From the NCBI RefSeq assembly GCF_002902685.1, contig NZ_PPRN01000001.1, positions 1-64,000 of the forward strand: a DNA stretch of 64,000 nucleotides. Reading direction: 5' to 3'. The notes under the pieces were generated by a model. The model did not search any database. It was not told where the DNA came from and saw only the letters and a program-made list of their open reading frames with translations. This stretch comes from Staphylococcus pettenkoferi. Its GTDB lineage: Bacteria; Bacillota; Bacilli; Staphylococcales; Staphylococcaceae. Positions 27,918 through 37,301 of this stretch are shown here, one piece after another (the stretch's first letter is position 1; every line of letters starts with the position of its first letter). A program made the translations under genes and the position numbers.

Positions 27918-28187
27918 ATGAATATCTTATTATTTATTATCATTATTATCTTACTGCAATTGCTCATCGGTCATCTCTGGCACAAAGTTGGCATGAGTCG
28001 TGGAGTCGCAATCATTCTGTGCTGTCTTCCACTGGGCATCGGGCTTTTCCTAATGCAGCTCTTCTACTACGAACGCCGTTATCCACATTGGGAGCTTGAT
28101 AAGGCGAAGAAATTGCCGTTAAAGTACATCTATCTTCTCACCTTTGTCGAATTCATCGCATTATATATTTGTATTTTTAAAATGTGA
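27918..28187 (+). CDS. Hypothetical small membrane protein
   Basis: Eighty-nine residues with three predicted helices and a polar loop (YYERRYPHWELDKAKK). AAAGGAG lies upstream, inside the end of the DUF1361 gene, with which it is presumably co-translated. No recognised family. A strong terminator follows. Confidence 0.6.
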   Translation: MNILLFIIIIILLQLLIGHLWHKVGMSRGVAIILCCLPLGIGLFLMQLFYYERRYPHWELDKAKKLPLKYIYLLTFVEFIALYICIFKM

Positions 28188-28192
28188 GCCAA

Positions 28193-28231
28193 AAAGAGCA
28201 GGACAATGAACACGCCATTGTCCTGCTCTTT
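28193..28231. terminator. Bidirectional terminator
   Basis: AAAGAGCAGGACAATG pairs perfectly with CATTGTCCTGCTCTTT across a 7-base loop, between converging genes ending at 28187 and 28254. Confidence 0.85.
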
Positions 28232-28253
28232 CTTCGTATTCTCTATTTATCTC

Positions 28254-28571
28254 TTACAATCCGTGCTTTTTATCTAGTAAATGATTCGCATCTGCGTAAA
28301 GATACATTAACGTTCCAAACAAAGCAAAGGATAGTACAAACAATATCAACGTTAATATCGTTGCTCGTTTGAAATGTTTAATAAACGCAATAAATAAAAT
28401 CCCACCATTATATAGGAAGAAAAGACCAAATAATACGAGCATGATATTAATATCTGCGAAAAAGATATTGAATAACAGCACGATTACTGCAAATACAACA
28501 AATGGAATTCGAATGAAATTACGTTCAAACTTATATTGTCTTTCATAATAATCTTCATTATGAGTCGTCAT
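28254..28571 (-). CDS. Hypothetical three-helix membrane protein
   Basis: A 105-residue protein with a charged N-terminus (MTTHNEDYYERQYKFERN) and three hydrophobic helices (about 20-40, 43-64, 70-92). AAAGGAG precedes the ATG. Monocistronic between a convergent terminator and the COG0523 GTPase gene. No family recognised. Confidence 0.6.
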   Translation of the reverse strand: MTTHNEDYYERQYKFERNFIRIPFVVFAVIVLLFNIFFADINIMLVLFGLFFLYNGGILFIAFIKHFKRATILTLILFVLSFALFGTLMYLYADANHLLDKKHGL

Positions 28572-28644
28572 AGCATCGCCGCTCCTTTTCCTTAATTATA
28601 CTGTAAATCATGCACTAAAGATTGTCTATTTCATGACGTTCTTA

Positions 28645-29589
28645 TCAAGTAAACTGCAACATGTCTAGCTGATTTCTTAACCGGTTGACGTCCAAGCCTT
28701 CTCCTATCAATACGAGCTTTAATGGCATGTCACTTTCTACTATCTCATAACTTGGTATTCCTGACGCATATTGGAAGAAATAAGTTGCATCAGGCATATC
28801 TCGAAAGCGCATATAACCTTTTAACCGCAAGACGTTAGAAGGCAATTTCAAGATGAATTTGTAGAACAACTTCCGATGTACAGGCCCCGTAAAGGTATAA
28901 ACCAAGCTGTTGATACCGAGATGAGATGTCTTGTAAGATTCAATCGCCGTGCCCTCGGGATGTTCCACAGGTTCAATTTGAGCGAGATCCACCTGCCCAT
29001 AGGAAGTATACACGCGTGGTGCAAAGGTGTTACTGTAAGACAACAGATGATCGATGTGCTTTAAATAGTCATCCTCAACTAAATCTGTCTTATTAATAAT
29101 GATAAAATGACTCGCAGCAAGTTGATCACTCATTAAGCGAGACATATCCTGTGAATACTCATCCATAGTCAGTACTCCTTGTGCATCCGCCATCCCGATA
29201 ATGGTAGGCACAGCTAAGCGGTCCGTTAAATCTGGAAACAGACATGCCGTGTAAATATCGAGGGGCTGAGCGATTCCTGTTGCTTCTATTATAATGTGCG
29301 TCAGAGATTGATCTTTCGTTAATTCCATAAGTTGATCAATCAATTCTGTACTCGAATCACAACACACACAACCATTCAATATTGGATACACCTTAGTTTG
29401 AGTCTGCTTTATGTCATCTTCAACGTAAAAATTTCCATATTCATTAAGGATAATAGCTAATTTCTCATCATTATTTAATAATTGTTTAATATACTCATTA
29501 AGAAAGGTCGTTTTACCACTCCCTAGAAATCCGGTGATAATTGTAACCCGCACTTCTCTGTTTTTTCTTTTCTTCATATTATCACTCAT
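28645..29589 (-). CDS. COG0523 (CobW/ZagA-like) metal GTPase
   Basis: A 314-residue P-loop GTPase of the CobW/YciC class, thought to deliver zinc or another metal to client proteins. Walker A is GFLGSGKTT (about 20-28), the metal motif is NGCVCCDSS, NKTD gives guanine specificity, and a C-terminal CobW_C domain runs from about 215. The ribosome site is weak and the ATG at 29577 is an alternative start. No Zur-type operator was obvious upstream. It lies back to back with mgrA. Confidence 0.85.
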   Translation of the reverse strand: MSDNMKKRKNREVRVTIITGFLGSGKTTFLNEYIKQLLNNDEKLAIILNEYGNFYVEDDIKQTQTKVYPILNGCVCCDSSTELIDQLMELTKDQSLTHIIIEATGIAQPLDIYTACLFPDLTDRLAVPTIIGMADAQGVLTMDEYSQDMSRLMSDQLAASHFIIINKTDLVEDDYLKHIDHLLSYSNTFAPRVYTSYGQVDLAQIEPVEHPEGTAIESYKTSHLGINSLVYTFTGPVHRKLFYKFILKLPSNVLRLKGYMRFRDMPDATYFFQYASGIPSYEIVESDMPLKLVLIGEGLDVNRLRNQLDMLQFT

Positions 29590-29830
29590 TTCTTTTCGAA
29601 TGTTTGCGTAAAAATTAAATATTATATTTTATTTGACCTTTAGTAGTTATCTCAGTAATTATCTTCTTACTTGATAAAACAAGGGATATCTTCTACACTT
29701 TAATCATACTTTATTTTAGCAATGCAGTGCGAAAAAGTATTTTAAAAAATTTGTATCACACAACAAAGACGGATTCAAATCCGAATACAGAGAGAGAAAA
29801 TTACGGATAGAATGTCTGGAGGAGAACTTT

Positions 29831-30271
29831 ATGTCTGAACAACTTAATTTGAAGGAGCAACTTTGCTTTAGTTTGTACAATGCTCAAAGACAAGTTAATC
29901 GCTACTATTCAAACAATGTCTTCAAAAAGTACAAACTTACTTACCCACAATTCTTAGTTCTTACTATATTGTGGTCAGAGTCACCAGTCAATGTTAAGAA
30001 AGTTGTTACTGAACTTGCATTGGACACTGGTACAGTTTCACCACTACTAAAACGCATGGAACAAGTTGACCTAATCAAACGTGAACGTTCCGAAATTGAC
30101 CAACGTGAAGTGTTTATTCATTTAACAGAGAAGAGTGAACAAATTCGTCCAGAATTAGATTCTGCTTGTAACGAAGTAGCTGAAGCAACTTCACTTACAG
30201 AAGACGAATTTAGAGAGCTTAACCGTTTACTCGGTAAGATTATCACTGCTTTTACTGAAAAAGATAAATAA
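29831..30271 (+). CDS. mgrA: Global regulator MgrA (MarR/SarA family)
   Basis: A 146-residue winged-helix regulator nearly identical to S. aureus MgrA in its recognition region ([32 protein letters not shown]). Redox-sensing Cys12 is present ([11 protein letters not shown]). MgrA controls autolysis, capsule, efflux pumps including norA, and regulators such as sarX in S. aureus. GGAGGAG precedes the ATG. The 240-bp spacer upstream probably carries a long leader; in S. aureus that leader binds RNAIII. The terminator follows at 30323. Confidence 0.96.
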   Translation: MSEQLNLKEQLCFSLYNAQRQVNRYYSNNVFKKYKLTYPQFLVLTILWSESPVNVKKVVTELALDTGTVSPLLKRMEQVDLIKRERSEIDQREVFIHLTEKSEQIRPELDSACNEVAEATSLTEDEFRELNRLLGKIITAFTEKDK

Positions 30272-30322
30272 TAGACAATTGTTATATATAACTCATATCA
30301 CAATGGTATATGTGTGAAGTAC

Positions 30323-30360
30323 AAGCGGGAGATGAATCTCATGGTTCATCTCCCGCTTTA
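30323..30360 (+). terminator. mgrA terminator
   Basis: AAGCGGGAGATGAA pairs with TTCATCTCCCGCTT over a short loop, then a T-rich stretch, about 50 bp after the mgrA stop. Confidence 0.8.
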
Positions 30361-30406
30361 TTTGTCATCTAAAGAAAGAACGCAGTCGTACTATATCCCT
30401 ACATTT

Positions 30407-32065
30407 TTAAGATAATTCAACTACACGTTTCAAGTATGAATCAGTAGACATCAATGTCTCGTAACGATCAAACTCAACAATTTGACCATCGATGACGACT
30501 GCCACTTTATCAAACTGAGGTAAAATATTGAGATCATGCGTTGCTACGATTAAAGTCTGCGCACGTTCATGGATTACATTCATCACTTTATCAGCAGTCG
30601 CACGATCTAGCGCCGTTGTTGGTTCATCGATAACCCACACCGGCAAATCACGTAAGAGTAAACGCGCCAAACCAAGACGGACTTTTTCTCCGCCTGACAA
30701 TGTTTGCCCTTCTAAAGTCACCTGCTTATCTAAATCTAAGTGACTTAAGTCTAGCACATCTAATACAGCACGTAACGTCGTATCATCAGCGTCACTGAGT
30801 AAGTTCTCTCTCAACGTACCATCAAATAATTGTTGCGATTGGAGGGACCCACTCATCAACGTATATTTCTCTTCGTCAGTGAGTTCATGCATTGGTACAC
30901 CTTGAATCATTACTTGGCCCGCTTCACTCTGATATAAACCTAAGATAAGTTGTAGCAACGTACTTTTACCAGAACCAGAAGGGCCTATCAACGCCACATG
31001 CTCGCCCGCTCTAATATTTAGATGCACATTATGCAATAACTGACTTTCTTGATTCGCATACCTGAAATTCACACCATGGAGTTCGATTTCACTTGCATCA
31101 GATGAGATTTCGTCGCTCGTATGTGACACTTCTTGAGATGTAGAATGCGCAATCACTTCATTAATATCATGCCAAGCGCGATCCGTTTCTGCTTTGTAGT
31201 AAGCCACATTACTCATCGGTACCGCTTGTTCAAATAACGTGAGCAACATCAAGACGATACTCGTTAAATAAATGACATTGACGTGTCCTGCTTGCACTTG
31301 AGCAACCCCAAGCCACAATGTGAGAAAGAGCGCGACCATTGAAACAAGGTTCAATCCAAGGTCATAGAACGCGATAAACTGCTGTTCCTTATGACTCGAA
31401 CGTTGGTAGCGTTTAAGATCTTCCTCCGCCATTTGTTGATAAGTCGCTTGTTGGTTAAAACGAGAAAGCTCTGAATATCCTACTTTGTAATCGTAAAAGC
31501 GACCTAAAAATTGCGATTCATCTTGCGCTACTTGTTGCATATAACGCCGTGCTTTCTTCGCACTCAACCACGGTAGCACACCTAAAGAAATACCCATGCT
31601 TACCAAGATGATTAACGCGTGAACGTATGAAAAGAAGATCATTGTTACCAACGTAATGATAGCGGTGATGCCAATGACAATGGGTGGATAGTATACTCTT
31701 AAATAAACATTCTGTAAGGACTCCACGCGATTAACGATACGTGCGAGTAAATCACTTGAGCGAAAGCGACGATAGACATCTGGAACGACGGGAACGAGAC
31801 CGCGATACATTTGAACGCGAACGTCACGCAACATCGTAAACGTTGTCCGATGGGAAAGAAGTCGCTCAATGTAACGTGCAATCGCTCTGAGAAAGCCAAA
31901 CATTTTAACTGAAACAACCAAGACCATTAACGCAAAGAGCGGTGCACCTAATGCACTTTCTGTCACCATATAGCCACTGAGAAAGAACATGCCAAGTGCA
32001 ACTAAACTACCAATTATACCTACTAATATTGAAAGAATCAGATCTCTATCCGGTCTAATCTTCAT
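30407..32065 (-). CDS. cydC: Thiol reductant ABC exporter subunit CydC
   Basis: Half-transporter that with CydD exports cysteine/glutathione-type thiols needed for cytochrome bd assembly. Six helices in the first 300 residues, then the ATPase: Walker A GPSGSGKST, signature LSGGEKVR, Walker B VWVIDEPTTALD. I start at ATG 32065, eight bases after AGAGGTGA (552 residues), which overlaps the cydD end by 11 bp; a GTG at 32086 is less likely. No cydAB is in the window. Confidence 0.85.
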   Translation of the reverse strand: MKIRPDRDLILSILVGIIGSLVALGMFFLSGYMVTESALGAPLFALMVLVVSVKMFGFLRAIARYIERLLSHRTTFTMLRDVRVQMYRGLVPVVPDVYRRFRSSDLLARIVNRVESLQNVYLRVYYPPIVIGITAIITLVTMIFFSYVHALIILVSMGISLGVLPWLSAKKARRYMQQVAQDESQFLGRFYDYKVGYSELSRFNQQATYQQMAEEDLKRYQRSSHKEQQFIAFYDLGLNLVSMVALFLTLWLGVAQVQAGHVNVIYLTSIVLMLLTLFEQAVPMSNVAYYKAETDRAWHDINEVIAHSTSQEVSHTSDEISSDASEIELHGVNFRYANQESQLLHNVHLNIRAGEHVALIGPSGSGKSTLLQLILGLYQSEAGQVMIQGVPMHELTDEEKYTLMSGSLQSQQLFDGTLRENLLSDADDTTLRAVLDVLDLSHLDLDKQVTLEGQTLSGGEKVRLGLARLLLRDLPVWVIDEPTTALDRATADKVMNVIHERAQTLIVATHDLNILPQFDKVAVVIDGQIVEFDRYETLMSTDSYLKRVVELS

Positions 32066-33701
32066 TTGTGGCTTCACCTCTTCCACTCACATACTTCGGT
32101 TCGGACCGACGACGCGCATCACTGTAATGAATACCACCGTCGCGCAGAACAATGTGTTGCTGAACGTGATTTAACGTAGAGGCACGATGAGCAATCACAA
32201 TCATAGCCGTAGTGGTAAAATGTTTGTCAATTGCCTCTTGAATCAGCTGTTCAGTTTCAATATCAAGTCCCGTCGTAGGTTCGTCTAGAATAATTAAATC
32301 AGGCCGTAACAATAAGACACGAGATAGTTCCAAACGGCGCATTTCACCGCCTGACAACATTTCTCCGCCTTCACCTATCGGCGTATCTATACCGTGTTGC
32401 AAGTGTGCAACCTTATGCTTAAGCCCTACTTCTTCTAATCCTTGCCAAACTTGAGTATCCGTGTACGTCTGGAACATCGTCACATTCTCACGTATCGTTG
32501 CATTAAATAAATATGGAGATTGACTTAACATCCCTATTTGTAACTGAGAAGAAGCATACGTTACGGTGCCATGCGTTGGTCTTAGAGACTGGGCAATTAA
32601 TTGTGCGAGTGTCGTTTTACCTACACCACTAGGCCCAACTAATGCCAGATGTTCACCTTGATGTATATCTAAGTTAATGTGTTGCAACACTTGAGGTTGC
32701 TGGGCATCATATCGAAAGCTGACATCATTCAGACGAACGAGCGGTGTCTGCGTCGTATCATAAGCTGCCGTCCGTTGCGTATCTTCCGTTTCATCCAACA
32801 TATCAAAGACCACATCAGCTGATCCCTCACTTTGTTTACCAGTATGGAAAGACTGACCAAGATCTTTAATCGCGTTATAGAACTCAGGCGCAAAGAGAAG
32901 TGCGATGACTGCCGTTTCGAAAGAAATATTATGGAATAAGATGAGCCCTAATCCTACTTCCAAAGCGACAATCCCAATCCCTAGCATACTGATAAATTCC
33001 AACATTAATCCGGAAAGAAAGGCACTTTTCAAGATTTGCATCGTCAGCGTTCTAAAGCGCGTACTTTCTTGATCTATTGAGGCGATGGAATCTTCCGTCT
33101 TTCTAAAGAGTCTGAGTGTGACAAGCCCCTGGACTTTGTTTAAGAACCGTTGACTAAAATGATTAAGATACGTCATCTTGTCTTTCGCTTCGTCTCGCGT
33201 TTTTAAACCAAAAACGATATAGAATAGAGGAATGAAAGGTGCTGTCACTAACATGATCAAGGCAGTGTTAAGATGAATCACACACATCGTTACGATAATA
33301 AAAGCTGGCACGAGCATCGATTTAAACACTTGAGGCAGATAATTATTGAAGAATGGAGCGATATCATTGATGCTTTGCGTTAACGATGCGAGTTGAGCGC
33401 CTATCGGTTGGGTGAGTCGTCGATTTAACATAGCATTTCTGAGCCGATACTGCACACGTCCGGCTAAGTGATTACCTGCCATGTCATTGGCGCTAGTGAA
33501 TAGTGCGCGTAACAATAAACTTACTAATAGAATCGCCCACACCGTGAAATGTGGCGCTTCACCATGCATGAGAATACGATGGAGCACTTTACCAATTGCT
33601 ATATTCTGTGCGATGACAGCACTTGCCACACCAATACTCATCAATCCTAATAACAACAGAAACCATTTATATTGAAATGCATATTGCATGAGTCGTTTCA
33701 C
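32055..33701 (-). CDS. cydD: Thiol reductant ABC exporter subunit CydD
   Basis: Partner of CydC: an N-terminal exporter-type membrane domain and a C-terminal ATPase with Walker A GPSGVGKTT, signature LSGGEMRR and Walker B LIILDEPTTGLD. The best start is a GTG at 33701, eight bases after GGAGG, giving 548 residues; longer forms to 33719 run across the ribosome site. Two-gene operon with cydC by overlap. A general ABC exporter role cannot be excluded from sequence alone. Confidence 0.85.
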   Translation of the reverse strand: MKRLMQYAFQYKWFLLLLGLMSIGVASAVIAQNIAIGKVLHRILMHGEAPHFTVWAILLVSLLLRALFTSANDMAGNHLAGRVQYRLRNAMLNRRLTQPIGAQLASLTQSINDIAPFFNNYLPQVFKSMLVPAFIIVTMCVIHLNTALIMLVTAPFIPLFYIVFGLKTRDEAKDKMTYLNHFSQRFLNKVQGLVTLRLFRKTEDSIASIDQESTRFRTLTMQILKSAFLSGLMLEFISMLGIGIVALEVGLGLILFHNISFETAVIALLFAPEFYNAIKDLGQSFHTGKQSEGSADVVFDMLDETEDTQRTAAYDTTQTPLVRLNDVSFRYDAQQPQVLQHINLDIHQGEHLALVGPSGVGKTTLAQLIAQSLRPTHGTVTYASSQLQIGMLSQSPYLFNATIRENVTMFQTYTDTQVWQGLEEVGLKHKVAHLQHGIDTPIGEGGEMLSGGEMRRLELSRVLLLRPDLIILDEPTTGLDIETEQLIQEAIDKHFTTTAMIVIAHRASTLNHVQQHIVLRDGGIHYSDARRRSEPKYVSGRGEATNED

Positions 33702-33868
33702 ATTCATCACCTCCATCAATTATAAATCTTCACGTTGAAATATAAATCAATTCGCTTACTGGAACTTTAGACTGAATTAATAGAATTAGTAGCAAAATTT
33801 AAAATTCATGTGCTATGATAATGAATTGAAACAAAGATAATATTAATGAATATGAAAGTAGGTAAATT

Positions 33869-34744
33869 ATGATCATCATTGAATTGATTAAAGGGATTAT
33901 ACTCGGTATCGTTGAAGGTCTAACTGAGTTCGCCCCTATATCTTCTACTGGGCACATGATTCTCGTAGATGATATTCTCTTGAAATCGAAAGAATTTCTC
34001 GGACCTGAATCTGCTTTTACCTTTAAAGTAGTGATTCAACTCGGCTCAGTATTCGCAGCAGCGTGGGTCTTCCGCGAACGTTATTTCGAAATGTTACATA
34101 TCGGCAAATATAAGAACGAACCTGTGGACGGCTTCCGCTCTAAACCGAAACGACTAAACTTGTTTCATATCTTGATTGGTATGATTCCGGCAGGTATACT
34201 TGGCGTGCTCTTTGACGATTTGATTGAAGAATATCTATTCAGTGTACCTACAGTGATGATTGGGCTACTCATCGGCGCATTCTACATGATCGGTGCTGAT
34301 ATCGTGAGTCGTCGCATCAAGAACCCACAAACGGTCGACCAAATCAGCTATTTCCAAGCGTTCGTAATTGGTCTATCTCAAGCCGTAGCGATGTGGCCAG
34401 GGTTCAGTCGTTCAGGCTCAACGATTTCTACAGGTGTATACATGAAGATGACGCATAAATCTGCATCTGACTTCACCTTTATCATGTCCGTACCAATCAT
34501 GTTAGCCGCAAGCTGTCTCTCACTTGTGAAACACATTGGTAGTATTCATGCGACAGATATTGCTTTCTATTTCCTAGGCTTTGTCGCAGCATTTATCGTT
34601 GGCTTAATCGCGATCAAGACGTTCTTACATTTAATCAATAAGGTCAAATTAATTCCGTTCGCTATCTATCGTATTATCTTAGTCGTGATTATCGCCATTC
34701 TTTACTTTGGTTTCGGCTTAGGTACTGGCATTAGTGGTGAATAA
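33869..34744 (+). CDS. uppP: Undecaprenyl-diphosphatase UppP (BacA)
   Basis: Integral membrane phosphatase that recycles the undecaprenyl carrier for wall synthesis and gives bacitracin tolerance. 291 residues, about eight helices, with both family motifs: EGLTEFAPISSTGHMIL near residue 14 and MWPGFSRSGSTISTG near 176. The ribosome site (GTAGGTAAA) is modest. An extended -10 TGCTATGAT lies about 55 bp upstream. Monocistronic, with a terminator after it. Confidence 0.95.
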   Translation: MIIIELIKGIILGIVEGLTEFAPISSTGHMILVDDILLKSKEFLGPESAFTFKVVIQLGSVFAAAWVFRERYFEMLHIGKYKNEPVDGFRSKPKRLNLFHILIGMIPAGILGVLFDDLIEEYLFSVPTVMIGLLIGAFYMIGADIVSRRIKNPQTVDQISYFQAFVIGLSQAVAMWPGFSRSGSTISTGVYMKMTHKSASDFTFIMSVPIMLAASCLSLVKHIGSIHATDIAFYFLGFVAAFIVGLIAIKTFLHLINKVKLIPFAIYRIILVVIIAILYFGFGLGTGISGE

Positions 34745-34756
34745 TAAAACGCACTT

Positions 34757-34821
34757 AAGGATATGTTCAGACATTCTAAACCGATGATTGCATCGTTACG
34801 TCTGGAACATATCCTTTTTTT
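34757..34821 (+). terminator. uppP terminator
   Basis: AAGGATATGTTCAGAC pairs with GTCTGGAACATATCCTT (one bulge) around a long loop, followed by seven T's. Confidence 0.75.
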
Positions 34822-34885
34822 ACTATCTCAACTAGCTCTAGAAGAGACGTGTTATAATAAAAGTTAAGTGGTGCAGTAAGCCAAA

Positions 34886-34911
34886 GTTTACTGCCGAACG
34901 TTAAGGGGTAT
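34886..34911 (+). promoter_or_regulatory. Sigma-B-type promoter for the basic coiled-coil protein
   Basis: GTTTAC (34886-34891), a 14-base spacer and GGGTAT (34906-34911): one mismatch from GTTTAA-N12-15-GGGTAT. It lies 39 bp before the ATG at 34950. Confidence 0.7.
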
Positions 34912-34949
34912 TAGACAACATAGTATAGATGAATATGGAGGCAACGTAT

Positions 34950-35549
34950 ATGGATAAACAGAAACTTATTCGCACAATCGTGACAGTCGCACCAGTATTT
35001 CTCGTGCCATTAATCACTGAACGTAAACGTATCAAAGAACATCCAGATGTTAAACGTGCTGCCGATGCTACAGGTCGTGCATCGAAGAAAGTCGCGCATA
35101 AATCCGTGGACTTTAAAGACGCAGTTGTTGATAAATCTGGAGACGCTAAAGACTACGTTGTTGAAAAGAAACATCAATATGATCAAAAACGCAGATTGAA
35201 ACAAATCGCGAAACAAAATGATCCGAAATACATCGAAAAGCAAGAAAAGAAACAAGAGAAGAAAGACCGTAAAGAGGCGCACAAACTCGACAAAAAGCTA
35301 GAGAAAAAAGCTGAAAAACGTCGCAAACAAGAAGCAAAAGTACAAAAACAGAACGAAAAACAACGTCAAAAAGATCTTAAAAAAGCCGACAAACACATGA
35401 AAAAAGCTGGCTTTACACCGAGCGAACTTGACGATGCTGCTACGCAAAAAAGCAAACAGCTCACACATGAACAAGTTCAGAACGAACAAGCAGAGCTCGC
35501 TCAGAAAGATCGTCGCGCTGCTACTAACCAAGATAACGGTGCACGCTAA
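34950..35549 (+). CDS. Membrane-anchored, highly basic coiled-coil protein
   Basis: A 199-residue protein with a short N-terminal hydrophobic segment (about 8-22) followed by a lysine/glutamate-rich helical region (about 75-160), probably a coiled coil. The ATG at 34950 follows GGAGG; an earlier in-frame start at 34929 has none. A sigma-B-type promoter lies just upstream, so it is probably a general-stress protein. No known function. Its stop is directly followed by the DUF188 gene. Confidence 0.65.
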   Translation: MDKQKLIRTIVTVAPVFLVPLITERKRIKEHPDVKRAADATGRASKKVAHKSVDFKDAVVDKSGDAKDYVVEKKHQYDQKRRLKQIAKQNDPKYIEKQEKKQEKKDRKEAHKLDKKLEKKAEKRRKQEAKVQKQNEKQRQKDLKKADKHMKKAGFTPSELDDAATQKSKQLTHEQVQNEQAELAQKDRRAATNQDNGAR

Positions 35550-35550
35550 G

Positions 35551-36006
35551 ATGTTTAACCGCATACTTATAGATGGAGATGCTTGTCCAGTCATTGATTC
35601 AATCGTTGAACATACTGAAGGGACAGGCATCTCCGTACTTATATTACGCAGTTATAGCCATTTCTCGCTGAATAATTATCCGGAACATGTCGAAGTCACA
35701 TACGTAGACGACGGTCCAGATGCTGTAGACTACAAGCTTCTTGCCATCAGTCGTCCCACTGATTTAGTGATCACGCAGGACTATGGATTGGCTAGCTTAC
35801 TTCTCGACAAAGTCTATCAAGTTCGTCACCATAATGGTAAGCTATATAATAGTAAAAATATTCAACAACTATTAGATCAACGACATCAATCTGCACAATT
35901 ACGTCGTAGTGGTGTCCGTACGAAAGGTCCTTCAAAGTTCAGTGCAGAGCAGCGACGTCAATTTGAACGAGTGTTACAACGATTGATTGAACAGGATACA
36001 AGATAG
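35551..36006 (+). CDS. DUF188 (YaiI/YqxD) family protein
   Basis: A 151-residue protein of the UPF0178 family, related to PIN-like nucleases: RILIDGDACPVIDSIVE at the N-terminus, then YVDDGPDAVDYKL, ITQDYGLASLLLDK and the basic C-terminal segment RTKGPSKFSAEQRRQFE. The ATG at 35551 lies one base after the previous stop and has no strong ribosome site, so it is probably coupled; a long upstream extension in this frame overlaps the neighbour and is discarded. Function unknown. Confidence 0.8.
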   Translation: MFNRILIDGDACPVIDSIVEHTEGTGISVLILRSYSHFSLNNYPEHVEVTYVDDGPDAVDYKLLAISRPTDLVITQDYGLASLLLDKVYQVRHHNGKLYNSKNIQQLLDQRHQSAQLRRSGVRTKGPSKFSAEQRRQFERVLQRLIEQDTR

Positions 36007-36018
36007 GAGGAAACAATT

Positions 36019-36585
36019 GTGAAACGAATTGCAGTCTATTGCGGCGCAAGCAAAGGTCGAAATGAAATTTATGTCAAAGAAGCGTACCAACTTGGTAAAT
36101 ATATGGCCGAACAAGGTTACGAGCTCGTCTTTGGCGCTGGTTCTGTGGGCATTATGGGTGCGATACAAGACGGCGTACTCGATGCAGGCGGCCACGCGAT
36201 TGGTGTCATGCCTAAGATGTTAGATGAGAAAGAGATTACAAGTCAGAAAGTGAGCGAACTCGTGCTCGTCGATTCCATGCACGAACGTAAGAATAAGATG
36301 ACTGAACTTGCAGATGCCTTTATCATGGCACCAGGTGGAGCAGGTTCTCTCGAGGAATTCTTTGAAATGTACAGTTGGTCTCAAATTGGTATCCATCAGA
36401 AACCGATTGCTGTCTTCAATATCAACGGTTTCTTTGAACCGCTTCAAAATATGCTCGATGGAATGATTTCAGAAGGCTTTATTGATGCTAAATACAAGAA
36501 TCTCGCACCTCTGTGCGATACGAAAGAAGCATTGCTCGAAACGCTTGAGAACTATCAACCACTCGGTGTGCGTACGTACGATTAA
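36019..36585 (+). CDS. LOG-family (TIGR00730) Rossmann-fold protein
   Basis: A 188-residue protein of the LOG/YvdD family, phosphoribohydrolases acting on nucleoside 5'-monophosphates. The hallmark PGGAGSLEEFFEMYSW (PGGxGTxxE type) and the N-terminal VYCGASKG/FGAGSVGIMG phosphate loops are clear. The start is a GTG at 36019 after TAGGAGG. It is third in the probable operon with the basic coiled-coil protein and DUF188 genes. The physiological substrate in staphylococci is not established. Confidence 0.88.
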   Translation: MKRIAVYCGASKGRNEIYVKEAYQLGKYMAEQGYELVFGAGSVGIMGAIQDGVLDAGGHAIGVMPKMLDEKEITSQKVSELVLVDSMHERKNKMTELADAFIMAPGGAGSLEEFFEMYSWSQIGIHQKPIAVFNINGFFEPLQNMLDGMISEGFIDAKYKNLAPLCDTKEALLETLENYQPLGVRTYD

Positions 36586-36659
36586 GAGTTGTTGGTAGCT
36601 TTAGGTAAAATGCGTGGTTATTGCGCGTGTGAAATTAGCGTTTCGTTTGAATATAAAAG

Positions 36660-36702
36660 CGCCAGTCGGATCGATAATGAGTTTGAACCTCGTCGACTGG
36701 CG
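36660..36702 (+). terminator. Terminator after the LOG gene
   Basis: CGCCAGTCG/CGACTGGCG stem with a 25-base loop and a T-rich tail. Confidence 0.65.
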
Positions 36703-36794
36703 TGATTTTGTATTGGATTAAAGAGATTTAAATTTCGGAGATTTTAATGGTGACTCACACTAACGCATTTAATTTACAGGATCTACCTCCCTAT

Positions 36795-37193
36795 TTAATT
36801 AACAAGACCTACCTGGCTCGCTAACGTTTGGTCATGAGCTAAAATGGTATCCACAGCCTCACTGAGGCGCTTAATATAATCTTGATGATGCGCTTTCACT
36901 TTTTTTACCTTTGATTTCTTATCATCAAGTTTCTCTTTATGGTCAGTCAACACAATCTTTTTCGTTACGCCCCCTATCTGTAACGCTTCTAGAATTTCAT
37001 CTTCATCCAATTGACTCCCTAAATCTTTAGCATCTTCAAGCCCGTTATTCCAGATATAATCATATTCGCCGATGGTATGGTTATATAAGTCGATTAAATT
37101 ATCTAAATCTGTATTCAACTCCTTCTTCAAGTGGTTCGCCACAGCTAAGGCATTTGAATCATCTAAATACTTCAGAGCTGTCTCAGTGAGCAT
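36795..37193 (-). CDS. Hypothetical soluble helical protein
   Basis: A 132-residue, mainly helical, acidic-then-basic protein with a lysine-rich middle (HKEKLDDKKSKVKKVKAHH). No signal peptide, membrane helix or motif that I recognise. The ribosome site is weak. Transcribed alone between two terminators. Confidence 0.5.
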   Translation of the reverse strand: MLTETALKYLDDSNALAVANHLKKELNTDLDNLIDLYNHTIGEYDYIWNNGLEDAKDLGSQLDEDEILEALQIGGVTKKIVLTDHKEKLDDKKSKVKKVKAHHQDYIKRLSEAVDTILAHDQTLASQVGLVN

Positions 37194-37248
37194 CCCACCA
37201 ATCTTCTATTTCTACATGGGTACGCTTTATTTTCCTCTATAACAAAAA

Positions 37249-37289
37249 AAGCCCTATAACACACCTACACAACGCGTGTCATAGAGCTT
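37249..37289 (-). terminator. Terminator of the FemA/B-like gene
   Basis: AAGCCCTATAACAC pairs imperfectly with GTGTCATAGAGCTT, followed by seven T's on the minus strand just after the stop codon. Confidence 0.75.
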
Positions 37290-37301
37290 GTTTTAACTAT
37301 T

